Made by a program: the position numbers and the translations under genes. From an uncultured Nitrosomonadaceae bacterium (GTDB lineage: Bacteria > Pseudomonadota > Gammaproteobacteria > Burkholderiales > Nitrosomonadaceae), in the NCBI GenBank assembly GCA_943787405.1, contig CALSMH010000001.1, positions 248,001 through 312,000 of the forward strand: a stretch of 64,000 bases of DNA. The letters run 5' to 3'. This document shows, in pieces, positions 1 through 9,170 of this stretch. Positions within the stretch are counted from its first letter, which is position 1, and each line of letters starts with the position of its first letter. The notes under the pieces are model-generated. The model searched no databases. It was not told the origin of the DNA and saw only the letters and a list, made by a program, of their open reading frames with translations.

Positions 1-646
1 AGTTATTCTGTGATCCGCATAAATTACAAGGAATAATGGGAAATTCCTCAGTATCTGCATAAGCTTCTAGGTCTTTTTCTTTACAATAAGCAAGTGGACG
101 AATCACAATGTGCTGCCGGCTATCATTTATTAATTTAGGGGACATAGCCTTAAGCTTTCCACCATAAAAAAGATTAAGAAACAATGTTTCAAGAATATCA
201 TCTCGGTGATGGCCTAACGCAATTTTAGTTGCACCAATTTCACTCGCCACACGATATAGTACACCGCGCCTTAGGCGTGAACATAGACTGCAGGTGGTCT
301 TCCCTTCAGGAATGATTTTTTTTACTACACTATAAGTATCTTGTTCAATGATACGAAAAGGAACGCCAATTTTAGTGAGGTACTCTGGCAATATATGTTC
401 AGGAAATCCGGGCTGCTTCTGATCCAGGTTTACGGCAATCAATTCAAATTTTAATGGCGCATGTATCTGAAGATTCCGCAGTATGTCTAGCAACGCATAG
501 CTGTCCTTGCCTCCGGATAGGCACACCATGACTCTGTCTCCTGCTTCAACCATATTGAAATCTGTGATCGCTGTACCTACAAGACGCCTTAATCTTTTAT
601 GAAGCTTATTGGTATCATATTTTTCTTTTCTGGATTTTATTTCCAT
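1..646 (-). CDS. ttcA: tRNA 2-thiocytidine biosynthesis protein TtcA (3' end cut by window)
   Basis: TtcA thiolates cytidine 32 of certain tRNAs in the cytoplasm, using ATP and an iron-sulfur cluster. Reading the minus strand from the ATG at 646, the protein starts [14 protein letters not shown] and carries the PP-loop motif SGGKDS near residue 50, then the cysteine pair CSLC near residue 115 and a further cysteine group IPCNLCG close to the window edge. These are the ATP site and the cluster ligands expected for TtcA. About 215 codons are present; the family is usually 270-310 residues, so the C-terminus lies outside the window. Its upstream side is a long gene-free region shared with the divergent cytochrome oxidase genes. 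Confidence 0.93.
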   Translation of the reverse strand, partial: MEIKSRKEKYDTNKLHKRLRRLVGTAITDFNMVEAGDRVMVCLSGGKDSYALLDILRNLQIHAPLKFELIAVNLDQKQPGFPEHILPEYLTKIGVPFRIIEQDTYSVVKKIIPEGKTTCSLCSRLRRGVLYRVASEIGATKIALGHHRDDILETLFLNLFYGGKLKAMSPKLINDSRQHIVIRPLAYCKEKDLEAYADTEEFPIIPCNLCGSQNN

Positions 647-907
647 TGCAATCCTCTAATCTAAAAACAATTAATCATGCTGCTTTGGAGCAAATTACAG
701 CATAGATCCTCACTTAATAGGAGATTTGGGCAAATCCAAGGCTATCCTTGTGATTTCATTATTAAACCAAGCTCGGTATTGCATACTTGTTAAATGGCTA
801 GTATTCAAGCTATTCTTAAAGATTAAAAATAAAGTTGTTAAAGCAGTTGCCACAGTAAAGATTTTCCAGGCATGAATCTAGGCGGAAGCTAAAACACACC
901 TAACGAA

Positions 908-934
908 ACTAAGGCAACTAAGGCAACTAAGGCA
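908..934. repeat. Three tandem copies of a 9-base unit
   Basis: The unit actaaggca occurs three times head to tail without a mismatch. It lies in the non-coding stretch before the cox genes. No function is evident; slippage during replication is the simplest explanation. Confidence 0.8.
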
Positions 935-1359
935 TGAATATAATCATAAAAGTAGCATATTTTAAATATTATGAACAAAATAGAGGAATTAGCTGTCTAC
1001 ATTTTTATTAAGAAAGCCATATCGAAAAAACCGAGTAATCAAACTAACTAAGATAGTTAGCGGGCCGGTTAACCTTATGTATGGCCAATAATTTTAAATT
1101 ATCTCTAATAAAAGATAAAACGTATTCTTTATTTCTGTCATTTAAACATCGCAAGAATACTTAATTTTGGATAAATTAATGCGACAATTCGTCATTTTTT
1201 AGTATCTAGTAATTAGTAGAAAGAAGTAATATTAAAGGCGCAATCCTTGCAGGCAAATAGGTTTCTCTCATTTGAGGTGAGAGTAGTGACAACGATATAA
1301 ATAGAGTTCTTTTATATCGATAATAAAACACACAAACTAAAAATCTTTCTTGTGCGAGC

Positions 1360-1395
1360 AATAGCGGCGTGATAAAATCCGCCGTTATTTATTTA
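1360..1395 (+). terminator. Terminator-like hairpin upstream of the cox genes
   Basis: A 10-bp stem (1360-1369 with 1380-1389, one G-U pair, GC-rich core CGGCG/CGCCG) with a 10-base loop is followed by a T-rich tail. It would end a plus-strand transcript, yet no plus-strand gene lies upstream in the window, since ttcA runs the other way. It may close a small RNA (see findings) or act as an insulator or attenuator for the cox operon. Confidence 0.45.
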
Positions 1396-1424
1396 ACTAG
1401 GTGGGCAGGTAATTTTATAAAAAT

Positions 1425-1436
1425 ATTGGGCCCAAT
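1425..1436. promoter_or_regulatory. 12-bp perfect palindrome before coxB
   Basis: ATTGGGCCCAAT is a perfect palindrome about 124 bases before the coxB start. It is the most GC-rich element in an AT-rich region. It could be an operator for a dimeric regulator of the cox operon; a chance palindrome cannot be excluded. Confidence 0.25.
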
Positions 1437-1559
1437 GAACCATAACTGAATCTGGCAAACGTTCAGAATAATAGATAAATACAGACATTAAATTAATAAA
1501 TTATATTCTTCACTACAAAAAGTAGAAATTTTAAGTGGAGAAATTAAGTGGGAGAAATT

Positions 1560-2705
1560 ATGGGCAGCAAAGTAACGGCTATATTGGTGTGGGTCTCAAC
1601 ACTTATTCTATACCCGAGCATGGCGACAGCTGAGAGAACTGATGGGATATTAAGTACAGTAAACTTACCAGCGCCAGGATCTCGAATTGCTAATGAAATG
1701 TATGACCTGCATATGTATGTACTGTGGATATGTGTGGTTATTTTTGTTGGTGTGTTTGGGACTATGTTGTACTCTGTAATTGTTCACAGAAAATCAAAGG
1801 GTTTCAAAGCGGCAAATTTTCACCATAGTACAACCGTTGAAATTATCTGGACTATTATCCCGTTCTTCATTCTCTTTGGTATGGCCTTTCCTGCTACGCA
1901 AACAGTTGTCGATATGAAGGATACTTCTACGCCGGATATTACTATTAAGGCTACTGGCTATCAGTGGATGTGGGGTTATGATTATCTTGCAGGGGAAGGA
2001 GAGGGTATTAAATTTCTCAGTAGAATGTCTACTCCTAGGGAGCAAATCAAAAATGAAGCTCCTAAGGGCGAAAACTATTTAAGGGAAGTTGATAACAATG
2101 TGGTGGTTCCAGTTGGGAAAAAGGTTCGTGTCCTTCTTACTTCAAATGATGTTATTCACGCATGGTCGGTACAGCAACTAGGTGTTAAACAGGATGCTAT
2201 CCCAGGATTCATACGTGATGCCTGGTTTAAAGCAGATAAACCAGGAATATATAAAGGTGTATGTTCAGAGTTATGTGGTAAAGAACATGCATTTATGCCA
2301 ATAGTTGTGGAAGTATTGGCAGAAAACGAATACACAAAATGGGTGGCTTCCAAAAATCAAGAGTCAGCAGAGCCAGCTGTTGATATTAATAAAGAATTTA
2401 CAATGGATGAGCTAAAAGCTGCCGGTGAAAAAGTATATGCCGGTAATTGTGCCGCCTGCCATCAGGCTAATGGTAAAGGGATATCTGGGACATTCCCCGG
2501 TCTAGATGGATCAAAAATTGCAGTTGGACCCAAGGATGACCATATAAAAATGGTATTAAATGGTAAGGCAGGTACTGCAATGGCTGCATTTAAACATTTG
2601 TCAGATGTTGATATTGCCTCAGTAGTTACCTACGAACGAAATGCATGGAGCAATACAACGGGCGACATAGTGCAGCCTTCAGAAATTAAAGCATTCAGAA
2701 ATTAA
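1560..2705 (+). CDS. coxB: Cytochrome c oxidase subunit II with fused cytochrome c domain (caa3 type)
   Basis: Subunit II accepts electrons from cytochrome c at the CuA centre and passes them to subunit I. Seen in the 381-residue protein: signal peptide (about 1-25), two membrane helices (about 50-75 and 92-117), the CuA ligands (His near 200, then [12 protein letters not shown] at 235-246) and a C-terminal haem c domain with CAACH at 297-301 and a likely axial Met near 341 in GTAMAAF. The haem domain makes this a caa3-like enzyme. I chose the ATG at 1560 because GGAG lies five bases ahead; an upstream in-frame GTG at 1548 also has a GGAG, since the leader contains a near-duplicate of itself. 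First gene of the cox operon, 17 bases before coxA. Confidence 0.96.
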   Translation: MGSKVTAILVWVSTLILYPSMATAERTDGILSTVNLPAPGSRIANEMYDLHMYVLWICVVIFVGVFGTMLYSVIVHRKSKGFKAANFHHSTTVEIIWTIIPFFILFGMAFPATQTVVDMKDTSTPDITIKATGYQWMWGYDYLAGEGEGIKFLSRMSTPREQIKNEAPKGENYLREVDNNVVVPVGKKVRVLLTSNDVIHAWSVQQLGVKQDAIPGFIRDAWFKADKPGIYKGVCSELCGKEHAFMPIVVEVLAENEYTKWVASKNQESAEPAVDINKEFTMDELKAAGEKVYAGNCAACHQANGKGISGTFPGLDGSKIAVGPKDDHIKMVLNGKAGTAMAAFKHLSDVDIASVVTYERNAWSNTTGDIVQPSEIKAFRN

Positions 2706-2722
2706 GGAACGAGGAGAATATT

Positions 2723-4318
2723 ATGGCAGCAGTACACCATCCTGATAATGGCATAGACCATGAACATGAGCATCATGGGCCTCCTAGCGGAATCATGCGC
2801 TGGCTAACCACTACTAATCATAAAGATATCGGTACGCTATACCTCTGGTTTAGCTTTGCGATGTTCTTAACTGGTGGCGTAATGGCGCTAACTATTCGCT
2901 CTGAATTATTCCAGCCTGGGTTACAAATTGTCGAGCCGGAATTTTTTAATCAACTCACCACACTACATGGCTTGGTAATGGTGTTTGGTGCAATTATGCC
3001 GGCTTTTGTTGGTTTTGCTAACTGGCAAATACCAATGATGATCGGTGCTCCAGATATGGCTTTTGCTCGTATGAATAACTGGAGTTTCTGGTTATTGCCA
3101 CCGGCAGCTTTATTACTGATTAGTTCATTCTTTGTACCTGGTGGAGCAGCTGCAGGTGGTTGGACACTATATCCACCACTTTCTGTCCAGATGGGTATGG
3201 GTATGGATATGACTATATTTGCTGTTCATATACTGGGTGCTTCATCCATTATGGGGTCAATCAATATTGTCACAACTATTCTAAATATGCGTGCACCAGG
3301 TATGACAATGATGAAAATGCCTCTATTTGTTTGGACATGGTTGATAACAGCATATCTACTATTAGCAGTTATGCCGGTATTAGCAGGCGCGGTAACTATG
3401 TTGCTAACAGATCGACAATTCGGAACCAACTTCTTCAATGCTGCAGGTGGTGGTGATCCAGTCATGTTTCAGCATATATTTTGGTTCTTCGGGCACCCTG
3501 AGGTCTATATCATGATTCTGCCGGCGTTCGGAATCGTATCTCAAGTTATTCCAACATTTGCCCGCAAGAAACTGTTTGGTTATTCTTCGATGGTGTACGC
3601 TACAGCATCAATTGCAATTCTTTCATTTGTCGTTTGGGCGCATCACATGTTTACAGTAGGTATGCCAGTTACGGCCCAGCTGTTCTTCATGTACGCTACT
3701 ATGCTGATTGCGATTCCAACCGGAGTAAAGGTATTTAACTGGACTGCCACTATGTGGCGTGGTTCCATGACATTTGAAGCTCCGATGCTGTTTTCTATTG
3801 GATTTATCTTTCTGTTTACTATTGGAGGATTTAGCGGCATAGTTCTTGCAATCGTACCTGTAGATATCGTGTTACAAGAAACCTACTATGTGATAGCTCA
3901 TTTTCATTATGTGTTGGTATCAGGCTCATTATTTGGCTTATTTGCCGGTACATATTATTGGTTACCGAAATGGACTGGAAACATGTATGACGAAGGTCTG
4001 GCCAAAACACATTTTTGGTGCTCTATGATTTTCTTTAATATTACCTTCTTTGTGCAACATTTCTTGGGACTAGCAGGGATGCCTCGGAGAGTTCCCGACT
4101 ACGCGTTGCAGTTTGCTGATTTCAATATGATATCAACCATAGGAGCATTTGGTTTTGGCTTCAGCCAGTTGATTTTCCTCTACTGCATAATTAAATGTAT
4201 TCGTGGCGGACAAAAGGCAACTGATGAAGTGTGGGAAGGTGCTGATACATTAGAGTTTACAGATTTACCTTCACCGGCACCGTATCACAGCTTTGAAACA
4301 GCGCCAAAGGTGAAATAG
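2723..4318 (+). CDS. coxA: Cytochrome c oxidase subunit I
   Basis: Catalytic subunit of the terminal oxidase, reducing oxygen to water and pumping protons across the inner membrane. The 531-residue protein has twelve likely membrane helices. Visible ligands: low-spin haem His at 82 (TLHGL), the GHPEVY motif (His 258, Glu 260 and the cross-linked Tyr 262), the CuB pair HH at 307-308, and H393/H395 in IAHFHYV for the haem a3 and low-spin haem. The Glu in HPEV places it in the A1 class of haem-copper oxidases. A His-rich N-terminus (HEHEHH) precedes the first helix. The next small gene's ATG overlaps nothing but follows within two bases of the stop. Confidence 0.98.
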   Translation: MAAVHHPDNGIDHEHEHHGPPSGIMRWLTTTNHKDIGTLYLWFSFAMFLTGGVMALTIRSELFQPGLQIVEPEFFNQLTTLHGLVMVFGAIMPAFVGFANWQIPMMIGAPDMAFARMNNWSFWLLPPAALLLISSFFVPGGAAAGGWTLYPPLSVQMGMGMDMTIFAVHILGASSIMGSINIVTTILNMRAPGMTMMKMPLFVWTWLITAYLLLAVMPVLAGAVTMLLTDRQFGTNFFNAAGGGDPVMFQHIFWFFGHPEVYIMILPAFGIVSQVIPTFARKKLFGYSSMVYATASIAILSFVVWAHHMFTVGMPVTAQLFFMYATMLIAIPTGVKVFNWTATMWRGSMTFEAPMLFSIGFIFLFTIGGFSGIVLAIVPVDIVLQETYYVIAHFHYVLVSGSLFGLFAGTYYWLPKWTGNMYDEGLAKTHFWCSMIFFNITFFVQHFLGLAGMPRRVPDYALQFADFNMISTIGAFGFGFSQLIFLYCIIKCIRGGQKATDEVWEGADTLEFTDLPSPAPYHSFETAPKVK

Positions 4319-4319
4319 T

Positions 4320-4430
4320 ATGAACAAAGAATCAAAGAATCAGCGTAACAAGAATATTAAAACTGCGCTGGTTCTTTGGGCAATTGTGTTATTAATTGTA
4401 GGTTTATTCTTTAATACGCATTGGGGATGA
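4320..4430 (+). CDS. Small single-pass membrane protein of the cox operon
   Basis: A 36-residue frame starts right after the coxA stop: a basic, polar N-terminus (MNKESKNQRNKN) then one hydrophobic helix (about residues 15-31) ending in NTHWG. It overlaps the ctaG start by ATGA. Small proteins in this position between coxA and ctaG are known in betaproteobacteria and annotated as cytochrome oxidase small assembly proteins; that name is by position and shape, not by a recognised motif. Translational coupling to ctaG is likely. Confidence 0.7.
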   Translation: MNKESKNQRNKNIKTALVLWAIVLLIVGLFFNTHWG

Positions 4431-4969
4431 ATGTATTACAGCTAAATCTAGTTCTGTTAAAGAAATTGCTGATACTTGCTGTGGTAATGTTTGCATTTGG
4501 CTACGCAATGATTCCATTTTACAAGCAGATTTGTGAAGTGGCAGGGTTAAATAACTTACTACAACCAGACACATTAGCAGAAGAAACTCAGCTTGTGGAT
4601 ACAAGCCGCATGTTGACGGTTCAGTTGGATGCAAATACCCGTGGCTTGCCATGGGAATTTAAACCACTGCAATCAACTGTACAGATTCATCCAGGTGAAT
4701 TAGTTGAAGTAATGTATGAGATTAAGAATAACTCTGAACGTGAAATAATCGGTCAAGCGATTCCAAGCTATGCGCCATTATTGGTTTCGCAGTATATAAA
4801 GAAGCTAGAGTGCTTTTGTTTTACAAAGCAGGTTTTAAAACCTAATGAAGTAAAGCAAATGCCGGTACAGTTCCTAATAGAACCTGAATTTCCGGGAGAT
4901 ATAGATAGCTTATCAATCTCGTACACATTTTTCGAAATTGGTCTCAGTAATGGTGCAGGCACTAACTAG
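4427..4969 (+). CDS. ctaG: Cytochrome c oxidase assembly protein CtaG (Cox11 family)
   Basis: Cox11/CtaG delivers copper to the CuB site of subunit I on the periplasmic side. The 180-residue protein has one N-terminal membrane helix (about 8-27) and an Ig-like periplasmic domain with the copper motif CFCF near residue 127, followed by the conserved F-IEPE and SYTFF segments. The ATG at 4427 overlaps the stop of the preceding small gene as ATGA, so this start is preferred over an upstream TTG. It sits between coxA and coxC, as usual in this locus. Confidence 0.95.
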   Translation: MNVLQLNLVLLKKLLILAVVMFAFGYAMIPFYKQICEVAGLNNLLQPDTLAEETQLVDTSRMLTVQLDANTRGLPWEFKPLQSTVQIHPGELVEVMYEIKNNSEREIIGQAIPSYAPLLVSQYIKKLECFCFTKQVLKPNEVKQMPVQFLIEPEFPGDIDSLSISYTFFEIGLSNGAGTN

Positions 4970-4992
4970 GATAAGCGCACTAAAAGTAAAAT

Positions 4993-5202
4993 TTGAGAGT
5001 AAAAGATAAAAAGTCTAATAAAGCCGGGTATGTACAAGTTGCAAAAGCAGTATTTTGGGCATTCTCTGGAATAAGAAAAAATACTGATCATGCTGCTGAT
5101 GTAGAATCATTAACAATGAAGCAAGTAGTAATCGGAGGAATTATCGGTGCTGCTATATTTGTAGGAATTTTATTATTATTGGTTAATTTAATAACAAACT
5201 AA
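4993..5202 (+). CDS. DUF2970 family membrane protein
   Basis: A 69-residue protein with a basic, soluble N-terminal half (residues 1-45, including AVFWAFSGIRK) and one C-terminal membrane helix (about 46-66). This is the layout of DUF2970 proteins, which sit between ctaG and coxC in betaproteobacterial cox operons; their role in oxidase assembly is suspected but not established. The start is probably the TTG at 4993, since no ATG or GTG precedes the conserved part; the ribosome binding site is weak, so the exact start is uncertain. Confidence 0.75.
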   Translation: MRVKDKKSNKAGYVQVAKAVFWAFSGIRKNTDHAADVESLTMKQVVIGGIIGAAIFVGILLLLVNLITN

Positions 5203-5234
5203 GAATTGATTAAAATATTCGCAGGAGAATACCC

Positions 5235-6092
5235 ATGAACCAAGAAGCAAACCATTACTATATTCCAACACCTTCAACCTGGCCTCTGACAGGGGCAATT
5301 GCCATTTTCTTTATGGGGTTTGGAGCTGCATTTACCGTCAATAAGCTTCCAATTGGATATGGGCTATTGGCAATAGGGTTTGCAATTCTTATTTATATGC
5401 TATTTGGTTGGTTTGGAACGGTAGCAAAAGAAAGTGAAGGTGGTAAATTCAATAAGCAGGTCGACAGCTCCTTTCGCTGGGGTATGAGCTGGTTTATTTT
5501 TACCGAAGTAATGTTCTTTGCTGGCTTCTTTGGCGCGCTATACTACATGCGGGTATTATCAGTGCCATGGCTTGGTGAAATGGAAATGGCTTATGGAGCT
5601 TCAGTGTGGCCGGAGTACGCAGCAGGATGGCCTACATCTGGTCCAGGAATAACAGACCAATTTACTCCGATGGGCGCATGGGGACTACCAGCGATTAACA
5701 CTGCATTGCTGTTAACTTCAGGCGTAACATGTACTTGGGCACACTGGGCGATTAAGCTTGATAAACGTAGCCAATTAAAGTGGAGTCTGTTTCTGACGAT
5801 TGCATTAGGCGCTATCTTTATTGGTTGCCAAGCTTATGAATATATGCACGCCTATTCCGAGTTAAATCTTAAGCTTACCTCTGGCGCCTATGGCGCAACC
5901 TTCTACATGCTAACCGGATTTCATGGCTTTCATGTGACTCTTGGCGCAATAATGCTAACGGTAATTTATTTTCGAGTTTTAGCTGGCCACTTCAAACCAG
6001 AGAACCATTTTGGCTTTGAAGGGGTGTCCTGGTATTGGCATTTTGTGGACGTGGTTTGGTTAGGCCTTTTCGTATTTGTCTATTTATTATAA
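5235..6092 (+). CDS. coxC: Cytochrome c oxidase subunit III
   Basis: Subunit III stabilises the oxidase core and proton uptake path in the inner membrane. The 285-residue protein begins with a short polar segment (YYIPTPSTWPLTG) and has about seven membrane helices. Family signatures visible are FTEVMFFAGFF near 97-107, the FHGFHVTLGA segment near 233 and the C-terminal WYWHFVDVVWL, which is typical of CoxC. AGGAGAA stands a few bases before the ATG. It follows the DUF2970 gene and ends the plus-strand run before the opposite-strand DUF2909 gene. Confidence 0.97.
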   Translation: MNQEANHYYIPTPSTWPLTGAIAIFFMGFGAAFTVNKLPIGYGLLAIGFAILIYMLFGWFGTVAKESEGGKFNKQVDSSFRWGMSWFIFTEVMFFAGFFGALYYMRVLSVPWLGEMEMAYGASVWPEYAAGWPTSGPGITDQFTPMGAWGLPAINTALLLTSGVTCTWAHWAIKLDKRSQLKWSLFLTIALGAIFIGCQAYEYMHAYSELNLKLTSGAYGATFYMLTGFHGFHVTLGAIMLTVIYFRVLAGHFKPENHFGFEGVSWYWHFVDVVWLGLFVFVYLL

Positions 6093-6122
6093 GAATAAAC
6101 TACCAGCGTATATAGGCGAATC

Positions 6123-6317
6123 TTACCGATTGGCAGGTAATATATTAAAATATAGACCTGCCATCATTATAATAAATAGAATAACGGATAGGCTAATTCG
6201 TAACGTTAAAGACTTAAGCATGCGCGTATTCTGACCTTTATCTTTAACCATGTAGTACAAAGCGGATGCAAGACTATAAACTATGAAAAGAAAAAATAGG
6301 ACTGCAATAGTTTTCAA
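6123..6317 (-). CDS. DUF2909 twin-transmembrane protein
   Basis: A small protein with two hydrophobic helices joined by a short basic loop (YMVKDKGQNTRMLKSLTLR), which is the shape of the DUF2909 family. Genes of this family occur on the opposite strand between coxC and SURF1 in betaproteobacteria, exactly as here. Its job is not known. The frame is open up to a TTG at 6359; I place the start at the inner TTG at 6317 (64 residues), which has a GGA about eight bases ahead and matches the usual family length. The longer form would be 78 residues. Confidence 0.7.
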   Translation of the reverse strand: MKTIAVLFFLFIVYSLASALYYMVKDKGQNTRMLKSLTLRISLSVILFIIMMAGLYFNILPANR

Positions 6318-6386
6318 ATTAAATTCCGAAAGTATTATAAATTTAGGTTCTGGGCGCAAGTTTAGCTGAGATTAGTATTCAAACCA

Positions 6387-7109
6387 ATGAATATTTTAGG
6401 TTGGCAGTTCAAATGCAGTTTTTGGCCAACAGTTGCTGCAATATTCTTTATTGTTCTTACGATAAATTTAGGCAATTGGCAGCTTTCTAGAGCCCAAGAA
6501 AAAGATGATCGACAGGCGAAGCTAAATCAGCTTTCGCAAGAGCCGGTTGTGTCGATACCAAAATCACTAATTAAGATAGAAGACTATCAGTTTCGTAAGG
6601 TTGAGGTCTATGGTACATATGATCCAAGCCATACTATCTATCTAGATAATAAGATAAACAGAGGCAGGGCTGGCTATCAGATTATTACACCAGTTAAGTT
6701 AGATGAAAGCTCTATGCATGTTCTGATTAACCGTGGATGGATAGCTGCAGGTCGTACTAGAAATGATTTGCCTGAAATATTGACCCCTTCTGGCAAGGTG
6801 ATGATATCAGGAATAGCAGAATCACCAACAATGAGAACTTTGGAGCTATCTAAGGAAACAGTATCCGGTAAGGTATGGGAAAACCTTCATCTAGAACGTT
6901 ATCGGGAAGCGACGGGACTGCAGCTACAACCATTAGTAATATTGCAAGAAGATAAAGTAAAGGATGGCTTGCTTCGTGCATGGACCCGGCCAGATTCAGG
7001 GTCTAGCAGAAATTTAGGTTATGCATTTCAGTGGTTTGCCATGGCATTGACGATAATAATATTATATTTGGTATTGAATGTTAAAAGAAACCACCACAAG
7101 AACAAATAA
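6387..7109 (+). CDS. SURF1 family cytochrome oxidase biogenesis protein
   Basis: SURF1/Shy1 helps insert haem a into subunit I. The 240-residue protein shows the family plan: an N-terminal helix (about 11-28) followed by GNWQLSRAQEK, a periplasmic domain with YDPSHTIYLDN and VLINRGW, and a C-terminal helix (about 214-234) preceded by GYAFQWF. Presence of SURF1 argues that the oxidase carries haem a. The 3' end overlaps the next gene by 32 bases. Confidence 0.93.
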   Translation: MNILGWQFKCSFWPTVAAIFFIVLTINLGNWQLSRAQEKDDRQAKLNQLSQEPVVSIPKSLIKIEDYQFRKVEVYGTYDPSHTIYLDNKINRGRAGYQIITPVKLDESSMHVLINRGWIAAGRTRNDLPEILTPSGKVMISGIAESPTMRTLELSKETVSGKVWENLHLERYREATGLQLQPLVILQEDKVKDGLLRAWTRPDSGSSRNLGYAFQWFAMALTIIILYLVLNVKRNHHKNK

Positions 7110-7659
7110 GAAAAAGCTATCTTTGTTGATGGCAATAATGATTGCGCCGATAGCGCTATCTTATATGCTCTTCTATTGGGGGGCGCCTTCAACCAGTGTG
7201 AATTATGGAGAGTTGCTCAAAGTAGAACAAGCTTTACCAAATATTGGTTTGCATAAGACGGATGGTGAAGCATTTAATATTGGCCAATTACGTGGAAAGT
7301 GGGTAATGCTAGCTGTAGACTCTGGAGAATGCGGAGAGTTATGTCGTGAGCAACTATACTATATGCGCCAAGTACGCCTTATGCAAAATAAGAAAATGGA
7401 CCGTATAGAAAGAGTTTGGTTGATAGACGATAATAAGGCTCCAGCAAATGGTATCAAAGAAGATTTTAAGGGAACAATATTTATAAATGCCCAGAAAAGC
7501 AAACTACTTAAAGAAATTCCAGCAAAAATTTCTCAGCGGGATCATATTTATATAATTGATCCAATAGGAAATTTAATGATGCGCTTTCCAAAAAATATTG
7601 ACCCAGCTAAAATGGCAAAAGATATTAAGCGCTTACTTAAGGTTTCACGAATAGGATAA
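7078..7659 (+). CDS. SCO-like thioredoxin-fold membrane protein of the cox locus
   Basis: A 193-residue protein with a basic N-terminus, one membrane helix (about 13-35) and a periplasmic thioredoxin-like domain. It has ECGELC near residue 84-89, a CxxxC pair in the position where SCO proteins bind copper, and a late DHIYIIDPIGNLMMRF segment like the SCO C-terminal strand. Proteins of this kind lie between SURF1 and ctaA in betaproteobacterial cox loci. It is probably a copper chaperone or thiol reductase for CuA. The expected third ligand His of true SCO proteins may be the His in RDHIYI; this is inference. The gene overlaps SURF1 and ends nine bases before ctaB. Confidence 0.75.
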   Translation: MLKETTTRTNKKKLSLLMAIMIAPIALSYMLFYWGAPSTSVNYGELLKVEQALPNIGLHKTDGEAFNIGQLRGKWVMLAVDSGECGELCREQLYYMRQVRLMQNKKMDRIERVWLIDDNKAPANGIKEDFKGTIFINAQKSKLLKEIPAKISQRDHIYIIDPIGNLMMRFPKNIDPAKMAKDIKRLLKVSRIG

Positions 7660-7668
7660 GGACGTGTT

Positions 7669-8562
7669 ATGACTACAAGTATAACTTGGCAAAATACAGC
7701 TTCACGAGTGCACCAATTCTATCGGCTAACCAAGCCACGGGTTGTTTCGCTTATTGTGTTTACTGCATTCATTGGTATGTTCCTTGCAGTTCCAGGTGCA
7801 GTTCCATTAGACGCTCTAATTTTTGGCACTATAGGAATTGCATTAGTTGCAGGTGCAGCCGCCGCCGTGAACTGCTTGGTGGAACAAAAAATTGACTCTG
7901 TGATGGCGCGTACACGTGGCAGGCCTCTGCCAAGGGGAGAGGTAAGCTCTCCAGAAACCTTCTTTTTCCTTGCGTTGATAGGTGGAGGTGGCCTGTACAT
8001 GCTACATCAGTTGGTGAATCCACTAACAATGTGGCTCACACTAATCACGTTTGTCGGTTATGCCATTATCTACACAGTGGTACTTAAGCCTTTAACGCCA
8101 CAGAATATTGTTATTGGCGGTGCATCTGGTGCAATGCCTCCAGTATTGGGTTGGACAGCTGTAACGGGAGAAGTCACAGCTGACGCCCTGCTTTTATTCT
8201 TAATAATCTTTGCATGGACCCCGCCCCATTTCTGGGCACTTGCACTCTACCGTAAGAATGAATACGCTAAAGTTGGTATGCCGATGTTACCAGTAACGCA
8301 TGGAGATCAATTTACTAAGTTGCATGTGCTTCTTTACACTTTCATACTCTGTGCAGTCACACTGTTGCCATATGCTACCCAAATGGGTGGGTTAATTTAT
8401 CTTATTAGTGCAGTAATCCTAGATGCCGTATTTTTATACTATGCAGTACAAATTTATTGGAATTATAGTGATCAACTTGCACGTAAGGCTTTCCGCTATT
8501 CGATTTTTTATCTGGCAGCTTTATTCACGGCATTATTGGTTGACCATTACTTCTATTTCTAA
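7669..8562 (+). CDS. ctaB: Protoheme IX farnesyltransferase (heme O synthase)
   Basis: CtaB/CyoE attaches a farnesyl group to protoheme to make haem O, the precursor of haem A. The 297-residue integral membrane protein belongs to the UbiA prenyltransferase family: the first aspartate region is altered to [20 protein letters not shown] (residues about 68-87), which keeps the N-x-D and RTRGRPL signature, and the second conserved loop reads [12 protein letters not shown] near 182-193. About eight or nine membrane helices are likely. A GGA stands ahead of the ATG. The next enzyme of the pathway, CtaA, which usually precedes this gene, is not in the window. Confidence 0.96.
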   Translation: MTTSITWQNTASRVHQFYRLTKPRVVSLIVFTAFIGMFLAVPGAVPLDALIFGTIGIALVAGAAAAVNCLVEQKIDSVMARTRGRPLPRGEVSSPETFFFLALIGGGGLYMLHQLVNPLTMWLTLITFVGYAIIYTVVLKPLTPQNIVIGGASGAMPPVLGWTAVTGEVTADALLLFLIIFAWTPPHFWALALYRKNEYAKVGMPMLPVTHGDQFTKLHVLLYTFILCAVTLLPYATQMGGLIYLISAVILDAVFLYYAVQIYWNYSDQLARKAFRYSIFYLAALFTALLVDHYFYF

Positions 8563-8570
8563 ATAGTATT

Positions 8571-9170
8571 ATGAAGTGTTTTAGATTTCTAGCACTTCTA
8601 GTTGGGTTGTCAGCACCAGTTTTTTTATCAAGCTGTGATAGTAAAATAGAGCCAGACTTTCTTTCTACAGATATCACAGGTGCCAGTTTTGGAAAAGACT
8701 TTAAACTCTTTGATCACAATGGGGACCTTCGTTCTCTAGCTGATTTCAGGGGCAATGTGATAGTGCTGTTTTTTGGTTACACAAATTGCCCGGATATATG
8801 TCCGAGTATCATGGCTAAGCTTGCTGGTGCCGTAAAAAATATAGGGAAAGATAGTAATCACGTTCAAGTATTATTTATATCAGTTGATCCTGAGCACGAT
8901 ACTCCAGCCCTATTAAAACAATACGTATCTACATTTAATCCTAATTTCCTTGGCCTATCAGGCGATATAGAAACCACAAGAAATATCGCTAAGGAATTTA
9001 AAATTGCTTTCCAAAAGCAAGTAGAAGAAACTCAAGATAGTTACGTAATGGAACACTCTGCGGGAACTTATATTTTAGATCAGGAAGGAAAGCTTCGTTT
9101 GTATATGAATACTAATACAGACATGGAAATAATTTCCCATGATATCTTAGAGCTACTAAGAATCTTGTAA
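8571..9170 (+). CDS. SCO1/SenC family copper chaperone lipoprotein
   Basis: SCO proteins deliver copper to CuA of subunit II or act as thiol reductases. The 199-residue protein begins with a lipoprotein signal: hydrophobic segment then LSSC with Cys 22. The thioredoxin-fold domain has GYTNCPDICP near residues 67-76 (the CxxxC copper pair) and a conserved His in MEHSAGTY near residue 165. It closes the cox operon, nine bases after ctaB. Its last 15 bases overlap the end of the opposite-strand oxidase gene. Confidence 0.95.
   Translation: MKCFRFLALLVGLSAPVFLSSCDSKIEPDFLSTDITGASFGKDFKLFDHNGDLRSLADFRGNVIVLFFGYTNCPDICPSIMAKLAGAVKNIGKDSNHVQVLFISVDPEHDTPALLKQYVSTFNPNFLGLSGDIETTRNIAKEFKIAFQKQVEETQDSYVMEHSAGTYILDQEGKLRLYMNTNTDMEIISHDILELLRIL

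Larger units (their letters stand above)
647..1559. other. 900-base gene-free stretch between ttcA and coxB
   Basis: No coding frame is convincing here. It must hold the divergent promoters for ttcA and the cox genes. Visible structure: three tandem copies of a 9-base unit (908-934), a 7-bp perfect hairpin (1044-1060) enclosed by a 5-bp outer stem (1029-1033 with 1067-1071), a 6-bp hairpin (1265-1283), a 9-bp AT-rich hairpin (1293-1319), a terminator-like hairpin (1360-1389) and a 12-bp palindrome (1425-1436). No tRNA or mobile element was recognised. Confidence 0.7.

Noticed and set aside
1535-1562. GTGG-like direct repeats before coxB, resembling MraZ boxes
   Set aside because: Spacing is 13 bases, not ten, and only two copies exist; they are duplicated ribosome binding sites around two possible starts.
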